Below are positions 1-8,221 of a stretch of 43,951 nucleotides of DNA, in pieces. The stretch spans positions 1 through 43,951 of the forward strand of contig MLDA01000026.1 in the NCBI GenBank assembly GCA_023896275.1, written 5' to 3'. Below the pieces are notes generated by a model. The model saw only the letters and a list, made by a program, of their open reading frames with translations, searched no databases and was not told the DNA's origin. The position numbers were made by a program, and so were the translations under genes. Numbering within the stretch: the stretch's first letter is position 1; every line of letters starts with the position of its first letter. Origin of the DNA: Kocuria rosea subsp. polaris (GTDB taxonomy: Bacteria; Actinomycetota; Actinomycetes; Actinomycetales; Micrococcaceae).

Positions 1-158
1 GGGCAGTCGCGGGGTGGCGGCGGGGGCGGGCGATGCGGTGGTGGCCATGTCCACCATGGTTCGCCGGCCGCGCGCCGTTTCCAAGGCTTATGCGGCGATT
101 TCAGGGCGAACCCCGGCCAGAACCGGGCCCTCCCCGAGCCGGGCCCCGGGGTCCTCCC
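1..158. other. Left edge: short non-coding stretch, possible start of a minus-strand gene
   Basis: No complete gene is visible. On the minus strand an ATG at 57-55 (and another in frame at 48-46) opens a frame rich in Ala, Pro and Thr that runs off the left edge after 19 codons. It could be the N-terminus of a gene continuing outside the window, but there is no clear ribosome binding site, so this is only a possibility. The rest is very GC-rich and contains short self-complementary GGGCCC runs just downstream of the SGNH hydrolase gene, which might act as a weak terminator. Confidence 0.2.
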
Positions 159-938
159 CTACTCCGGGTGGACCTGCACGTAGTCGGGGTACTTCGGGTC
201 CATCTGGTCGCCGGAGCTTTTGCCGGTCAGGCGCCGTTGCACCCACGGCAGCAGGTGCGTCTTGGCCCACTGGGCGTTCTGCTTGATCTCCTCGACCCGG
301 CCGCGGGCGGCCGACGTGTGCAGTTCGGGGACCTCGATCGTGTGCTCGAGCCGCAGCAGCTCGAGGATCCGCGAGGCCATGAGGCAGTGGCCGGAGGTGT
401 TCATGTGCAGCCGGTCCTCGTCCCAGTAGCCGATGTTCTGGAACTCGCGCCAGCGCCAGTAGTCGGCGATCACGATCCCGCGCCGGTCAGCGATCTCGCG
501 CAGCCGCTCGTTGAACAGCGCCACGCGCCCCAGGGTGGCGCTGAAGATCGGAGACGCGGACACGTCGAACCCGGTGAAGACGACGACGTCGGCTCCGGTC
601 GCCTTGAGTTCGCCCAGCGCGTCGTCGAGCTGAGCGATGATGGCCTCGACGTCGACGCGCGGGCGCAGGATGTCGTTGCCGCCGGCGGAGACGGTCACGA
701 GCGTCGGCTTCAGCGCGATGGCCTGCGGCACCTGCTCGGCGACGATCTGGGGCAGCTTCCGCCCGCGGATGGCCAGGTTGGCGTAGCCCCAGGCCGGGTC
801 GGCGGTGATCAGCTGCTCGGCGACGCGGTCGGCCCAGCCCCGCACCCCGTTGGGCCGGTCGGGCGCGGGGTCCCCGACGCCCTCGCTGAAGGAATCTCCA
901 ATGGCAACGTATCGCTTCTCGAAATCCACGTCCTTCAC
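159..938 (-). CDS. SGNH/GDSL-type hydrolase (esterase/lipase family)
   Basis: This 259-residue protein has the SGNH hydrolase blocks in order: GDSFSEG at residues 14-20 (nucleophile Ser16), a block-II glycine near 59, GGND at 86-89 and D-R-L-H at 175-178 (Asp/His of the catalytic set). There is no signal peptide or membrane segment, so it is expected in the cytoplasm. Family members are esterases or lipases acting on acyl esters; the substrate cannot be read from sequence. The GTG at 938-936 is chosen because the SGNH fold begins almost immediately after it (residue 10 on). The longer open frame upstream lies inside the neighbouring hydrolase gene in another frame. It follows the serine hydrolase gene on the same strand with a 59 bp gap, so co-transcription is possible. 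Confidence 0.9.
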   Translation of the reverse strand: MKDVDFEKRYVAIGDSFSEGVGDPAPDRPNGVRGWADRVAEQLITADPAWGYANLAIRGRKLPQIVAEQVPQAIALKPTLVTVSAGGNDILRPRVDVEAIIAQLDDALGELKATGADVVVFTGFDVSASPIFSATLGRVALFNERLREIADRRGIVIADYWRWREFQNIGYWDEDRLHMNTSGHCLMASRILELLRLEHTIEVPELHTSAARGRVEEIKQNAQWAKTHLLPWVQRRLTGKSSGDQMDPKYPDYVQVHPE

Positions 939-997
939 GATAGACCACCGCGCACCGGCCCCGCGCCATTGCGGCACGCGCGGCCGCAATCGGGACT

Positions 998-2197
998 CTA
1001 CGCGACGAGCCCCTGCAGCACGGCCTGGCGCACGCTGAGGCTCAACCGGCCGTTGCGCGCGAGCGTGCCCATCTCCTCGGCGCGCGCCGGGACGTAGCCG
1101 AACGCGATCCCGTAGGCGGGATCCGCGTACCCAAACGCCCCGTTCGCACCCTCGTGGCCGAAGACCCGCCAGGACCCGAACTCCTTCTCCGGGGTCGGCT
1201 TCATGAACACCACGCCGAACGCCTTGAGCGCGCCATCGGCCCGGTCGAGGCCGAAGACCTGGTCCTCGGCCATGATCGTCTGGGTGTGCTCCGTCAGCAG
1301 GGGCGCGCTGCGCGTGCCGTCCTCGAGCACGACGCCGGTGCTCGCCGCCGCGTAGAGCCTCGCCAGCCCGCGGGCGTTGGCGACGCCGCCGGCCGAGGTC
1401 ATGCCGGCCGCCCGGATCTCGCGGCTGTTCGGCAGGTCGAGCAGATCGCCGGGCTCCCCGTCTTCCCGCGTGAAGCCGCCGGTCGAATTGAACGCGGTCC
1501 CGAGGTAGCCGTACGGGTCGATGAAGGGCAAGGGCGCGGCCGCGGGCTTGAGCACGTCCCGGTAGCGGGGCTCCTCGGACTCCGGCAGCCCCAGGTAGAA
1601 GTCGATGCCGTGCGGGGCGCGGACACGCTCCTCGTACACCTCCTGCAGGGTCCGACCGGTGATGCGGCGGACGAGCTCCTCCATGAGGATGCCGATGCTC
1701 AACCCGTGGTACGAGAACGCGATGCCCGGGCGCCAGTTGGGGGGCTCCGCGGCCAGCCGGGCCGCGGCGAGGGCGGAGTTGTTGTACTCCTCCGCGGTGA
1801 AGCCGCCGGCGACGCCGAGGGAGCCCGCCTGGTGGCTCAGGGCTTGGCGGACGGTTGTGGCCTCTTTGCCGGCCTGCCCGTACTCGGGCCAGTAGGCCGC
1901 GACGGGCGCGTCGAGATCCAGCAGACCGTCCTGGACGAGCAGCGCCATGACGATCGCGCCGGCGCCCTTGCTGCACGAGAAGACGCCGGTCAGCGCCTCG
2001 GCCCCGAACGCCGGGGCGTCGGCGCCCGCTTCGCCGTCCGCACCGGCCTGCGGCGCCCGGTCGGGCCCGACGGCGAGATCGAGCACGAGCTCACCCTCGT
2101 AGTACACGGCCAGCTGCCCGGCGTAGTCCGGGTCCTCCTGGCCGAAGCGTTCGAAGAGCTCAGCGACGGGCGTGAAGCGCGGGTCGGTCTCGGTCAC
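998..2197 (-). CDS. Serine hydrolase, beta-lactamase/class C (EstB-like) family
   Basis: The 399-residue protein belongs to the beta-lactamase-fold serine hydrolases (Pfam Beta-lactamase). The nucleophile motif S-C-S-K lies at residues 74-77, a tyrosine motif S-Y-H-G near 163, and a late H-E-G-A-N-G near residue 360 stands where class C enzymes have KTG. That substitution is usual in EstB-type esterases and D-aminopeptidase-like members rather than in true beta-lactamases. No secretion signal is visible, arguing for a cytoplasmic esterase or amidase. The GTG at 2197 has a strong ribosome binding site (GGAAGG, 6-7 nt upstream). It sits between the RNase H fusion gene (50 bp upstream) and the SGNH hydrolase gene, all on the minus strand and possibly one transcript. 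Substrate unknown. Confidence 0.9.
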   Translation of the reverse strand: MTETDPRFTPVAELFERFGQEDPDYAGQLAVYYEGELVLDLAVGPDRAPQAGADGEAGADAPAFGAEALTGVFSCSKGAGAIVMALLVQDGLLDLDAPVAAYWPEYGQAGKEATTVRQALSHQAGSLGVAGGFTAEEYNNSALAAARLAAEPPNWRPGIAFSYHGLSIGILMEELVRRITGRTLQEVYEERVRAPHGIDFYLGLPESEEPRYRDVLKPAAAPLPFIDPYGYLGTAFNSTGGFTREDGEPGDLLDLPNSREIRAAGMTSAGGVANARGLARLYAAASTGVVLEDGTRSAPLLTEHTQTIMAEDQVFGLDRADGALKAFGVVFMKPTPEKEFGSWRVFGHEGANGAFGYADPAYGIAFGYVPARAEEMGTLARNGRLSLSVRQAVLQGLVA

Positions 2198-2247
2198 GGG
2201 TTTCCTTCCGATGCGTGGTCTGCGAGCGGTGCGGGGCGGCGGGCGGC

Positions 2248-3189
2248 CTAACGCTCGGGGGTGGACTGGCGGAAGCGCAGGCGCCACCGCCCGTCCGCCT
2301 GCACCCAGAGCGAGGCGACGATGGTGGCGTACCCGGCGCCAGAGAGCCGGTAGGTGAGCATCACCGTGTCGGCGACCGGCGAGGCGTCGAGCAGCTCGAA
2401 CGTACCCGCGGGGGCTGCGGCGGACTCCTCGAGGACGGCGATCGCGGTGTCGCGGTCGTGCAGGTTCCCGCGGGAGCCGATCTGCCGGAAGTCGGCGTGC
2501 AGCAGATAGGAGACGGCCGAGGCGTCGGCGCGGACCTCCGGCTCGAGCAGTTCGCGCTCGAGGGTGACGACGGCGTCCAGCGCGGCGTTGCCCGTCCCGG
2601 ACTCCTGGACGTCCTCGAGCGAGGAGAACAAGTCGGGTTCCGCTTCTTCCGCCGCAGCGGGGGGCGACGGCGGCGCGGCCGGCGGGGCCGCCGTCGTCGT
2701 GCTGCGCGGGGCGGCCGGGGCTCCTCCGGCGAGGCCGGGTCCGGCCTCGGGGGCGACGCCGCGTTGGTGGGCGGTGGCGGCAGCGCGGGCCCGAACGTCG
2801 GCGGCTTCGTTCAGGTCGTGGCCGGCGTGGCCCTTGACCCACTCGAACTCGTACGTGCGGCCGGCGAGCGCGGCGTCGATCTGCTTGAGCAGCTCGACGT
2901 TGAGGACCGGCTTGCCGTCCTTCTTCTTCCAGCCCTTCTTCTTCCAGCCGGGCATCCACTTGGTGACGGAATTGATGACGTACTGCGAGTCGCAGAGGAT
3001 GTGCAGCGGCTCGTCGGCGCGGTGTGCGGTGCACTGGAGCAGGTCCAGGACGGCCATGAGCTCACCCATGTTGTTGGTGCCGTGGTCCCATCCTCCGGCG
3101 CGCCAGTTCGCGTCGTCGATGTACCAGGCCCATCCGGCTGGGCCGGGGTTGCCGAGCGCGGATCCATCTGCTGCAGCGATGATCGTCAT
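2248..3189 (-). CDS. Ribonuclease HI fused to a C-terminal NTF2-like (SnoaL/DUF4440-type) domain
   Basis: Residues 1-137 are an RNase HI domain that cleaves the RNA strand of RNA:DNA hybrids. All four metal-binding acidic residues are in place: Asp8 (ADGSALGNPGPAG), Glu43 (NNMGEL), Asp67 (CDSQYV) and Asp131 (NEAADVRA). The conserved H-A-G-H-D-L-N-E segment is present, as is a basic protrusion with two W-K-K-K motifs around 82-90. An Ala/Pro/Thr-rich linker of about 50 residues follows, then a ~120-residue domain (VTLERELLEPEV...FRQIGSRGNLHDRDTA...) that looks like the NTF2/DUF4440 fold and ends in WVQADGRWRLRFRQ. The ATG at 3189 fits the usual RNase HI N-terminus and has an AGGA site upstream; longer readings have no support. 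The role of the second domain is unknown. It may bind a small ligand or mediate dimerisation (inference). Confidence 0.9.
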   Translation of the reverse strand: MTIIAAADGSALGNPGPAGWAWYIDDANWRAGGWDHGTNNMGELMAVLDLLQCTAHRADEPLHILCDSQYVINSVTKWMPGWKKKGWKKKDGKPVLNVELLKQIDAALAGRTYEFEWVKGHAGHDLNEAADVRARAAATAHQRGVAPEAGPGLAGGAPAAPRSTTTAAPPAAPPSPPAAAEEAEPDLFSSLEDVQESGTGNAALDAVVTLERELLEPEVRADASAVSYLLHADFRQIGSRGNLHDRDTAIAVLEESAAAPAGTFELLDASPVADTVMLTYRLSGAGYATIVASLWVQADGRWRLRFRQSTPER

Positions 3190-3309
3190 GGCGTCAATCC
3201 TGCCATGTCGGGCCCGCAAAAGGGCCTCGACGGGCGAAAGGACGCGGCACGACGCCGGAGGCCTCCGCCACCAACGATTGGACGGTTCCGGGGAAAATGT
3301 GAGAAGCTT

Positions 3310-3325
3310 CACAGGTTTTTCTGTG
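3310..3325. promoter_or_regulatory. Inverted repeat in the divergent RNase H / AGCS promoter region
   Basis: CACAG at 3310-3314 and CTGTG at 3321-3325 form a perfect 5 bp inverted repeat around a GTTTTT centre, in the most AT-rich part of the 212 bp divergent region. A CATAGAT stretch at about 3334-3340 could be a -10 box for the symporter. The repeat is a candidate operator, but it is short and may be chance. Confidence 0.3.
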
Positions 3326-3401
3326 GTGTGCAACATAGATGACATCAATGACGTGCATCATTGGACGCATCACTTGAACCTTCATGGAGGAACCTCACAC
3401 A

Positions 3402-4940
3402 ATGAGCGAAGTCTTATCCGCAATCAACGACGTCATCTGGAGTGACTGGCTGGTCTATCTGTGCCTCGCCAGCGGCGTCTACTTCTCCGTCCGCTCCCGC
3501 TTCCTGCAGGTGCGGCACATCAAGGGCATGGTCCAGCAGCTGGTGCGCGGCGAGCGTTCGCCGTCCGGCGTCTCCTCCTTCCAGGCCCTCGCCATGTCCC
3601 TGTCCGGCCGCGTCGGCACCGGCAACATCGCCGGCGTCGCCACCGCCATCGCCTTCGGCGGCCCCGGCGCGCTGTTCTGGATGTGGATGGTCGCCTTCCT
3701 CGGCGCCTCCACGTCCTTCATCGAGTCGACGCTCGGCCAGATCTACAAGACCCGCGACCCGCTGACCGGCGAGTACCGCGGCGGCCCGGCTTATTACCTC
3801 TCCCGCGCGCTCGCCCACACCAGGGGCGCCCCGTTCTTCAAGGTCTACGGCTACATCTTCGCCGCCGTGACCGTGCTCGCGTGCGGCGTGCTCCTGCCGG
3901 GCGTGCAGGCCAACTCGATGGCCACCGCGATTGACGGCGCCTGGGCCCTGCCTTCGTGGACGGTCGCCGTCGGCGCCGTCATCGTCCTGGCGTTCGTGAT
4001 CATCGGCGGCGTCAAGCGCATCGCCAACTTCGCCGCCTTCGTCGTGCCGTTCATGGCCGTGGCCTACATCATCCTGGCCCTGATCGTCGTGTTCGCGAAC
4101 GCCGCCGCCCTGCCGGAGATGTTCTCGATGGTCTTCCGCGCGGCATTCGGCATGGACGCCGCCTTCGGCGCCGTCGTCGGCCTCGCCGTCATGTGGGGCG
4201 TCAAGCGCGGGGTCTACTCGAACGAGGCCGGCCAGGGCACGGGCCCGCACGCCGCTGCCGCCGCCGAGGTCTCGCACCCGGCCAAGCAGGGCCTCGTGCA
4301 GTCCTTCGCCGTCTACATCGACACCCTGTTCGTCTGCTCGGCCACGGGCTTCCTGATCCTCTCCACGGGCGCCTACCGCGTGCACGAAGGTGGAAGTTCC
4401 GACGGCTCGGTGCTCGTCGAGGGCGGGCTGCTCTCGACGACCGCGGTGGTCGGACCGCAGTTCGTGCAGGCCGGCTTCGACAGCGTCTTCGCCGGCTTCG
4501 GCGCCTCGTTCATCGCGGTCACGCTGATGTTCTTCTGCCTGACGACGATCATCGCCTACTACTACATGGCCGAGACCAACCTGCGCTTCCTCGTGGGCAC
4601 CGCGTCGAGGACGCTCATCCCGGGCATCAAGGCCAGCGTCGGCCGCGTGACCACGATGGCCCTGCAGGTCGCGATCCTCATCGCCGTCGCGTACGGCTGT
4701 GTGAACACCGCGGACAACGCCTGGGCCATGGGCGACATCGGCGTGGGCCTCATGGCCTGGCTGAACATCATCGGCATCTTGATCCTGCAGCAGCCGGCGT
4801 TCAAGGCGCTCAAGGACTTCGAGGCGCAGAAGAAGCTGGGACTGGACCCCGTCTTCGACCCGAAGGTCCTGAACATCGTCGGTGCCACGTTCTGGGAGAC
4901 CTACAAGTCGGACCGAGAGAAGGAAAAGGCCAAACTGTAG
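3402..4940 (+). CDS. AGCS-family sodium:alanine/glycine symporter
   Basis: This 512-residue integral membrane protein belongs to the alanine or glycine:cation symporter family, which imports alanine, glycine or related amino acids with Na+. Family hallmarks seen are FQALAMSLSGRVGTGNIAGV, the GGPGALFWMWMVAFLGA segment followed by F-I-E-S-T-L-G-Q, and SNEAGQGTGPHAAAAAE in mid-protein. About 10-11 hydrophobic segments span the length, and size matches the family. An upstream ATG at 3384 overlaps the GGAGG Shine-Dalgarno sequence (3386-3390), so the ATG at 3402 is preferred. It is transcribed alone: divergent from the RNase H gene and ending at a strong shared terminator. Substrate (alanine versus glycine or glutamine) is not decided by sequence. 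Confidence 0.92.
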   Translation: MSEVLSAINDVIWSDWLVYLCLASGVYFSVRSRFLQVRHIKGMVQQLVRGERSPSGVSSFQALAMSLSGRVGTGNIAGVATAIAFGGPGALFWMWMVAFLGASTSFIESTLGQIYKTRDPLTGEYRGGPAYYLSRALAHTRGAPFFKVYGYIFAAVTVLACGVLLPGVQANSMATAIDGAWALPSWTVAVGAVIVLAFVIIGGVKRIANFAAFVVPFMAVAYIILALIVVFANAAALPEMFSMVFRAAFGMDAAFGAVVGLAVMWGVKRGVYSNEAGQGTGPHAAAAAEVSHPAKQGLVQSFAVYIDTLFVCSATGFLILSTGAYRVHEGGSSDGSVLVEGGLLSTTAVVGPQFVQAGFDSVFAGFGASFIAVTLMFFCLTTIIAYYYMAETNLRFLVGTASRTLIPGIKASVGRVTTMALQVAILIAVAYGCVNTADNAWAMGDIGVGLMAWLNIIGILILQQPAFKALKDFEAQKKLGLDPVFDPKVLNIVGATFWETYKSDREKEKAKL

Positions 4941-4999
4941 TCCCCCGCACCACGTGCGTCCCGCTCATCACGGGGCGCGCGGCATCACTCGCACAGACG

Positions 5000-5055
5000 A
5001 AAGCCGGCGTTCCGCCGTCGTACTTGATCCGTACGACGGCGGGGCGCCGGCTTTT
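5000..5055. terminator. Strong bidirectional intrinsic terminator
   Basis: AAAGCCGGCG at 5000-5009 pairs with CGCCGGCTTTT at 5045-5054, and CCGCCGTCGTAC with GTACGACGGCGG inside it, around a TTGATCC loop. With A residues on one side and T residues on the other, it should work in both directions for the convergent symporter and reductase genes. Confidence 0.9.
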
Positions 5056-5070
5056 CGCGTTCCCGACGCC

Positions 5071-6189
5071 TCAGGAGGTGAGCGGATTGGCTCCCCGGGC
5101 GACCCGCTCGCCGGGGCGGACGGGACCCGGCGCGGTGCCGGCGCCGAAGGGCGTGCCGCCGAGCGCCTCGCGGCCGTGATCGGTGAGCCAGCCGGAGAGG
5201 TCCGGGCCTTGGGGGACGATGCCGGTGGGGTTGATGTCCTCGTGCACGACGTAGTAGTGGCGCTTGATCTGCTCGAAGTCGACCGTGTCGCCGAAGCCGG
5301 GCGTCTGGAACAGATCGCGGGCGTAGCCCCAGAGCGCGGGCATCTGATCGAGCTTGTTGCGGTTGCACTTGAAATGGCCGTGGTAGACGGGGTCGAAGCG
5401 CACCAGCGTCGTGAAGAGGCGCACGTCGGCCTCCGTGATGGACTCACCCATGAGGTAGCGGCGCGTGCTCAGGCGCTCCTCGAGCCAGTCCATCGCGACC
5501 CAGAGGCGGTCGTAGGCGTCGTCGTATGCCGCTTGGTCCCCAGCGAAGCCGCAGCGGTAGACGCCGTTGTTGACCTCGGTGAAGACGCGCTTGATAACGC
5601 CGAACATTTCCGACGTCTTCTCGGCCGGGAGCAGGTCCGGGGCGCCCTCGCGGTGGAACTGCCGCCACTGGGTCGAGAAGTCGAGCGTCATCTGCGGGTA
5701 GTCGTTGGTGACAACCCCGCCGGAAGCGACTTCCACGATCGCCGGGACCGTGATGCCACGCGGGTAGTCGGGGAAGCGCTTGAAGTAGTTCTCCTGCAGG
5801 CGTTCCGTGCCGAGCACGGGGTCGCGCCCGCCCTCGTCGAGGTCGAACGTCCAAGAGCGCACGTCGTGCGTGGGGCCCGGGGTGCCAAGGGAGATGACGT
5901 CCTCGAGCCCGAGCAGGCGGCGGACGATGATCGCGCGGTTGGCCCACGGGCACGCGCGGGCGGCGACGAGGCGGTAGCGCCCGGCCTCGACGGGCCACGC
6001 CCGCGCCCCCTCGGTCAGTCCGGCCCCGAGCTGGCCGATCGTGCTCGGTTCCGCAGTCGGCAGCGCGGAGACGGCCTCCACGTCTGCGACGATGCGGTCC
6101 TCGATGTAGTTCGTGTCCCGCGTGAACTCGCCACCAGTGACGTACGCGCCGCGGGTCGAGTGTTCGGTCGGGGATTGATTCTGGCTCAT
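5071..6189 (-). CDS. Glutathionyl-hydroquinone-reductase-like (YqjG/ECM4, GST-fold) protein
   Basis: The 372-residue protein has the layout of the Xi-class GST/YqjG family: an N-terminal thioredoxin-like domain with the nucleophile motif A-C-P-W-A-N-R (around residues 80-87), then an all-helical GST C-domain with YLMGESITEADVRLFTTLVR and HYYVVHEDINPTGIVP near the end. In glutathione-using bacteria these enzymes reductively remove glutathione from hydroquinones. Actinobacteria normally use mycothiol, so the partner thiol here is probably mycothiol (inference). The ATG at 6189 overlaps the stop of the FMN reductase gene by 4 bp (ATGA), so the two are translationally coupled. The pairing of a hydroquinone deconjugase with a flavin reductase suggests detoxification of quinones or halogenated aromatics. 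Confidence 0.88.
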   Translation of the reverse strand: MSQNQSPTEHSTRGAYVTGGEFTRDTNYIEDRIVADVEAVSALPTAEPSTIGQLGAGLTEGARAWPVEAGRYRLVAARACPWANRAIIVRRLLGLEDVISLGTPGPTHDVRSWTFDLDEGGRDPVLGTERLQENYFKRFPDYPRGITVPAIVEVASGGVVTNDYPQMTLDFSTQWRQFHREGAPDLLPAEKTSEMFGVIKRVFTEVNNGVYRCGFAGDQAAYDDAYDRLWVAMDWLEERLSTRRYLMGESITEADVRLFTTLVRFDPVYHGHFKCNRNKLDQMPALWGYARDLFQTPGFGDTVDFEQIKRHYYVVHEDINPTGIVPQGPDLSGWLTDHGREALGGTPFGAGTAPGPVRPGERVARGANPLTS

Positions 6190-6758
6190 GCCGTGACCTC
6201 CTGCTTGCGAACGGTTTCCAGGGCGTGCGTCCACGCGACGACCTGTTCGAGCATCGACGCCAGTGCTCCGGCGGCGCGGTCGGACGGGGCAAACGTCCCG
6301 TCGACGAAGTCGGCGCCCAGAGCGAACATGACGGTCTTCTGGACGTGCGCGACGCCGACGGCGGAGAGGGTTCCGCGCAGGACCTCCACCGCGCGGGCGC
6401 CCTTCGCCCCGCCGTAGGAGACGATGCCCGCGGCCTTGTCGCCCCACTCGGCGAAGAGGTAGTCGATCGCGTTCATCAGCGCCGGCGACGGGGCGTGGTT
6501 GTACTCAGCGGTGACGAACACGAAGCCGTCGAACGAGCCGATCTTCGCCGACCACACCTTGGTGTGTTCGTGCTGATACTTACTTTTCGACGCCGGGTAC
6601 GGCTCGTCGAGCAGCGGCAGGGCGTAGTCGGCGATGTCGACGAGCTCAAACTCGATGTCGGGCCGCGCCTTCCGGGCCTCCGTCAGGGTCCACTCGGCCA
6701 CTTGGGGATTCAGCCGCCCGGGGCGGGTCGATCCTGTCAGAACAGCGATCCTGGTCAT
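6186..6758 (-). CDS. NAD(P)H-dependent FMN reductase (flavodoxin-like)
   Basis: This 190-residue protein is a NADPH-dependent FMN reductase (Pfam FMN_red). The FMN phosphate loop G-S-T-R-P-G-R lies at residues 9-15, the E-Y-N-H-A-P-S-P segment typical of the family around 85-92, and S-Y-G-G-A-K-G near 117. Such enzymes reduce free FMN, quinones, azo dyes or chromate with NAD(P)H. The start ATG at 6758 has an AAGGAG site 7 nt upstream. It is the first gene of the two-gene operon with the hydroquinone-reductase-like gene (4 bp overlap), and a strong inverted repeat lies 35 bp upstream of its start. Together these features suggest an electrophile/quinone-inducible unit; the exact substrate is unknown. 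Confidence 0.9.
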   Translation of the reverse strand: MTRIAVLTGSTRPGRLNPQVAEWTLTEARKARPDIEFELVDIADYALPLLDEPYPASKSKYQHEHTKVWSAKIGSFDGFVFVTAEYNHAPSPALMNAIDYLFAEWGDKAAGIVSYGGAKGARAVEVLRGTLSAVGVAHVQKTVMFALGADFVDGTFAPSDRAAGALASMLEQVVAWTHALETVRKQEVTA

Positions 6759-6792
6759 GCAAAACTCCTTCGTCGATGCGGCCCTACCACCA

Positions 6793-6816
6793 ACTTACAT
6801 GCTTTTGCATTTAAGT
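6793..6816 (-). promoter_or_regulatory. Candidate operator (10 bp inverted repeat) of the reductase operon
   Basis: ACTTACATGC (6793-6802) and GCATTTAAGT (6807-6816) are complementary at 9 of 10 positions around a TTTT centre. The sequence is strikingly AT-rich for this genome and lies 35-58 bp upstream of the FMN reductase start, where the promoter is expected. The size and symmetry suit a dimeric MarR- or HxlR-type repressor, but no such regulator gene is in the window. Confidence 0.6.
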
Positions 6817-6833
6817 GGCCAGTGCCCTTGCTG

Positions 6834-7184
6834 CTACTTCAGCGCATCGAGGTGGGCCGGCTTGACCTTGGCGACGTGCTCGGCGAACTCATCGGCGTGC
6901 TTGGTCACGAACCGTTTGATGTAGGGGCACACGGGCACGATCTTCAGCCCCGCGGCCACCGTCTCCTCCAGCGCGGCCCGCGCCAGCACGCCGGCCAGGC
7001 CGCGGCCGCCATAGGCCTCGTCAACCACCGTGTGGTAGAAGATCCGCTCGTCCTGGCCGAATCCGAGGTAGTAGGCCTTGCCGATCACGGCACCTCCCTC
7101 CGCGGCGGTGTCCACGAGTTCGTAGCGGAGCTTCTCCGCGTAGTTGCGCACCATCATCGCGGCGTTGCTCTCCTGCTCGGTCAT
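6834..7184 (-). CDS. Small GNAT-family N-acetyltransferase
   Basis: The 116-residue protein matches the short GCN5-related acetyltransferases of the YjdJ/GNAT_YjdJ type: an N-terminal strand pair with YELVDT, then Y-Y-L-G-F-G-Q, and the acetyl-CoA pyrophosphate loop D-E-A-Y-G-G-R-G-L-A-G-V-L. The ending V-P-V-C-P-Y-I-K-R-F is the characteristic C-P-Y tail of this subfamily. The start ATG at 7184 has AGGAGAG 8 nt upstream. It follows the pirin gene by 17 bp on the same strand and is probably co-transcribed. These proteins are of uncertain substrate; small-molecule or protein amine acetylation is likely. Confidence 0.88.
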   Translation of the reverse strand: MTEQESNAAMMVRNYAEKLRYELVDTAAEGGAVIGKAYYLGFGQDERIFYHTVVDEAYGGRGLAGVLARAALEETVAAGLKIVPVCPYIKRFVTKHADEFAEHVAKVKPAHLDALK

Positions 7185-7201
7185 GACGTTCTCTCTCCTG
7201 T

Positions 7202-8215
7202 TCACTGTTCGCGGGCGCGCAGTCGCGCGTGGGGCATCTCCGGTGCGGGCAGCGGCGCCGGCGTGCCCTCGGGGAAGGTGCCGAAGCGCGGGTAGGGCGC
7301 CCCGTCGTCGTACTCCCCACCCTCCGGCGCGGGGGCCGGATCGGCACCGATCTCCGCCTGCCAGGCGGCGCGGTGGGCGACAATCTCCTCGTGCGCTCGG
7401 CCGACGAAGTTCCACCACATCACGATCTTCTCCGGGAACGGTTCGCCGCCGATGATGAGCGCGCGCACGCGCGTTTCTCCCGCGGAGAGCACGACGGCGT
7501 CGCGTCCGGTCGGCAGGTACGCCAGGTGGTCGCGGGGCAGGGTTTCGTCATCGAGCCACAAGTCGCCGTCGTCCAGCAGCACGCCGTGCTCGAAGGACGG
7601 GTCGAGATCGAGCACGATCTCGGCGCCCGGTTCGAGCAGGATCTCCGCGCCGAGCGTCGGGTGGTCCGTGACGACCGGGGACATGCTCCCGCCGAGCGAG
7701 CCGAGGAAGACGCGCAGCTCGGCGCCCTCACCCGTGATGGGCTCGGGCGCGTAATGCTCGAAGTCCGGCTCCCTGCCCCGCGCCGCGTCCGGCAGGGCGA
7801 GCCACAACTGGGCGCCGTGCAGCAGGTCGGTCTCGGGAGTGGAGAACTCGGAGTGGCTGATGCCGCGGCCCGCCGTCATCAGGTTCAGCTCGCCGGGCCG
7901 CACTGTCGCCTGGTGGCCGGCCGAATCGATGTGCTCGACCGCGCCAGAGAACAGCCAGCTGACCGTGGCCAGACCGGTGTGCGGGTGCCGGGCGACATTC
8001 ATGCCGCCGGTCGCGGCGACGTGGTCGGGGCCGTAGTGGTCGAGGAAGCACCACGCGCCGATGAGGCTGCGCTCGCGCTGGGGCAGCGTACGGCGCACAT
8101 CCATGCTGCGCAGCCCGCCGAGGGGCACATCGCGCGGCTCCAGGATTGAGACGCCGTCGCACGGGTCGCCGGCCTGACAGGTCACGGCCTCAGGGGCGCG
8201 CTCCAGATCACTCAT
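7202..8215 (-). CDS. Pirin family protein (bicupin)
   Basis: The 337-residue protein is a pirin: residues about 20-180 form the N-terminal cupin with R-H-P-H-T-G-L-A-T-V (two metal-binding His) and A-G-R-G-I-S-H-S-E-F (third His and Glu), and the C-terminal pirin domain follows around 190-290. Bacterial pirins bind Fe or other divalent metals; some have quercetinase activity and some interact with central-metabolism enzymes. The last ~50 residues are a Pro/Gly-rich extension beyond the usual fold. The gene heads a two-gene unit with the GNAT gene and appears leaderless: TAGGCT lies 6 bp before the ATG. Its place beside the quinone-related reductases is suggestive but not proof of a shared role. 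Confidence 0.92.
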   Translation of the reverse strand: MSDLERAPEAVTCQAGDPCDGVSILEPRDVPLGGLRSMDVRRTLPQRERSLIGAWCFLDHYGPDHVAATGGMNVARHPHTGLATVSWLFSGAVEHIDSAGHQATVRPGELNLMTAGRGISHSEFSTPETDLLHGAQLWLALPDAARGREPDFEHYAPEPITGEGAELRVFLGSLGGSMSPVVTDHPTLGAEILLEPGAEIVLDLDPSFEHGVLLDDGDLWLDDETLPRDHLAYLPTGRDAVVLSAGETRVRALIIGGEPFPEKIVMWWNFVGRAHEEIVAHRAAWQAEIGADPAPAPEGGEYDDGAPYPRFGTFPEGTPAPLPAPEMPHARLRAREQ

Positions 8216-8221
8216 GGTGCC

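Noticed and set aside
159-1976. A 605-codon reading of the SGNH hydrolase extending into the serine hydrolase gene
   Set aside because: The first ~345 codons are low-complexity Arg/Gly/Ala shadow of the upstream gene; the real protein starts at GTG 938.
4882-6417. Long plus-strand open frame of 511 codons across the reductase operon
   Set aside because: It is antisense to two clear enzyme genes, has no family motif, and reflects the GC-rich codon bias that keeps other frames open.
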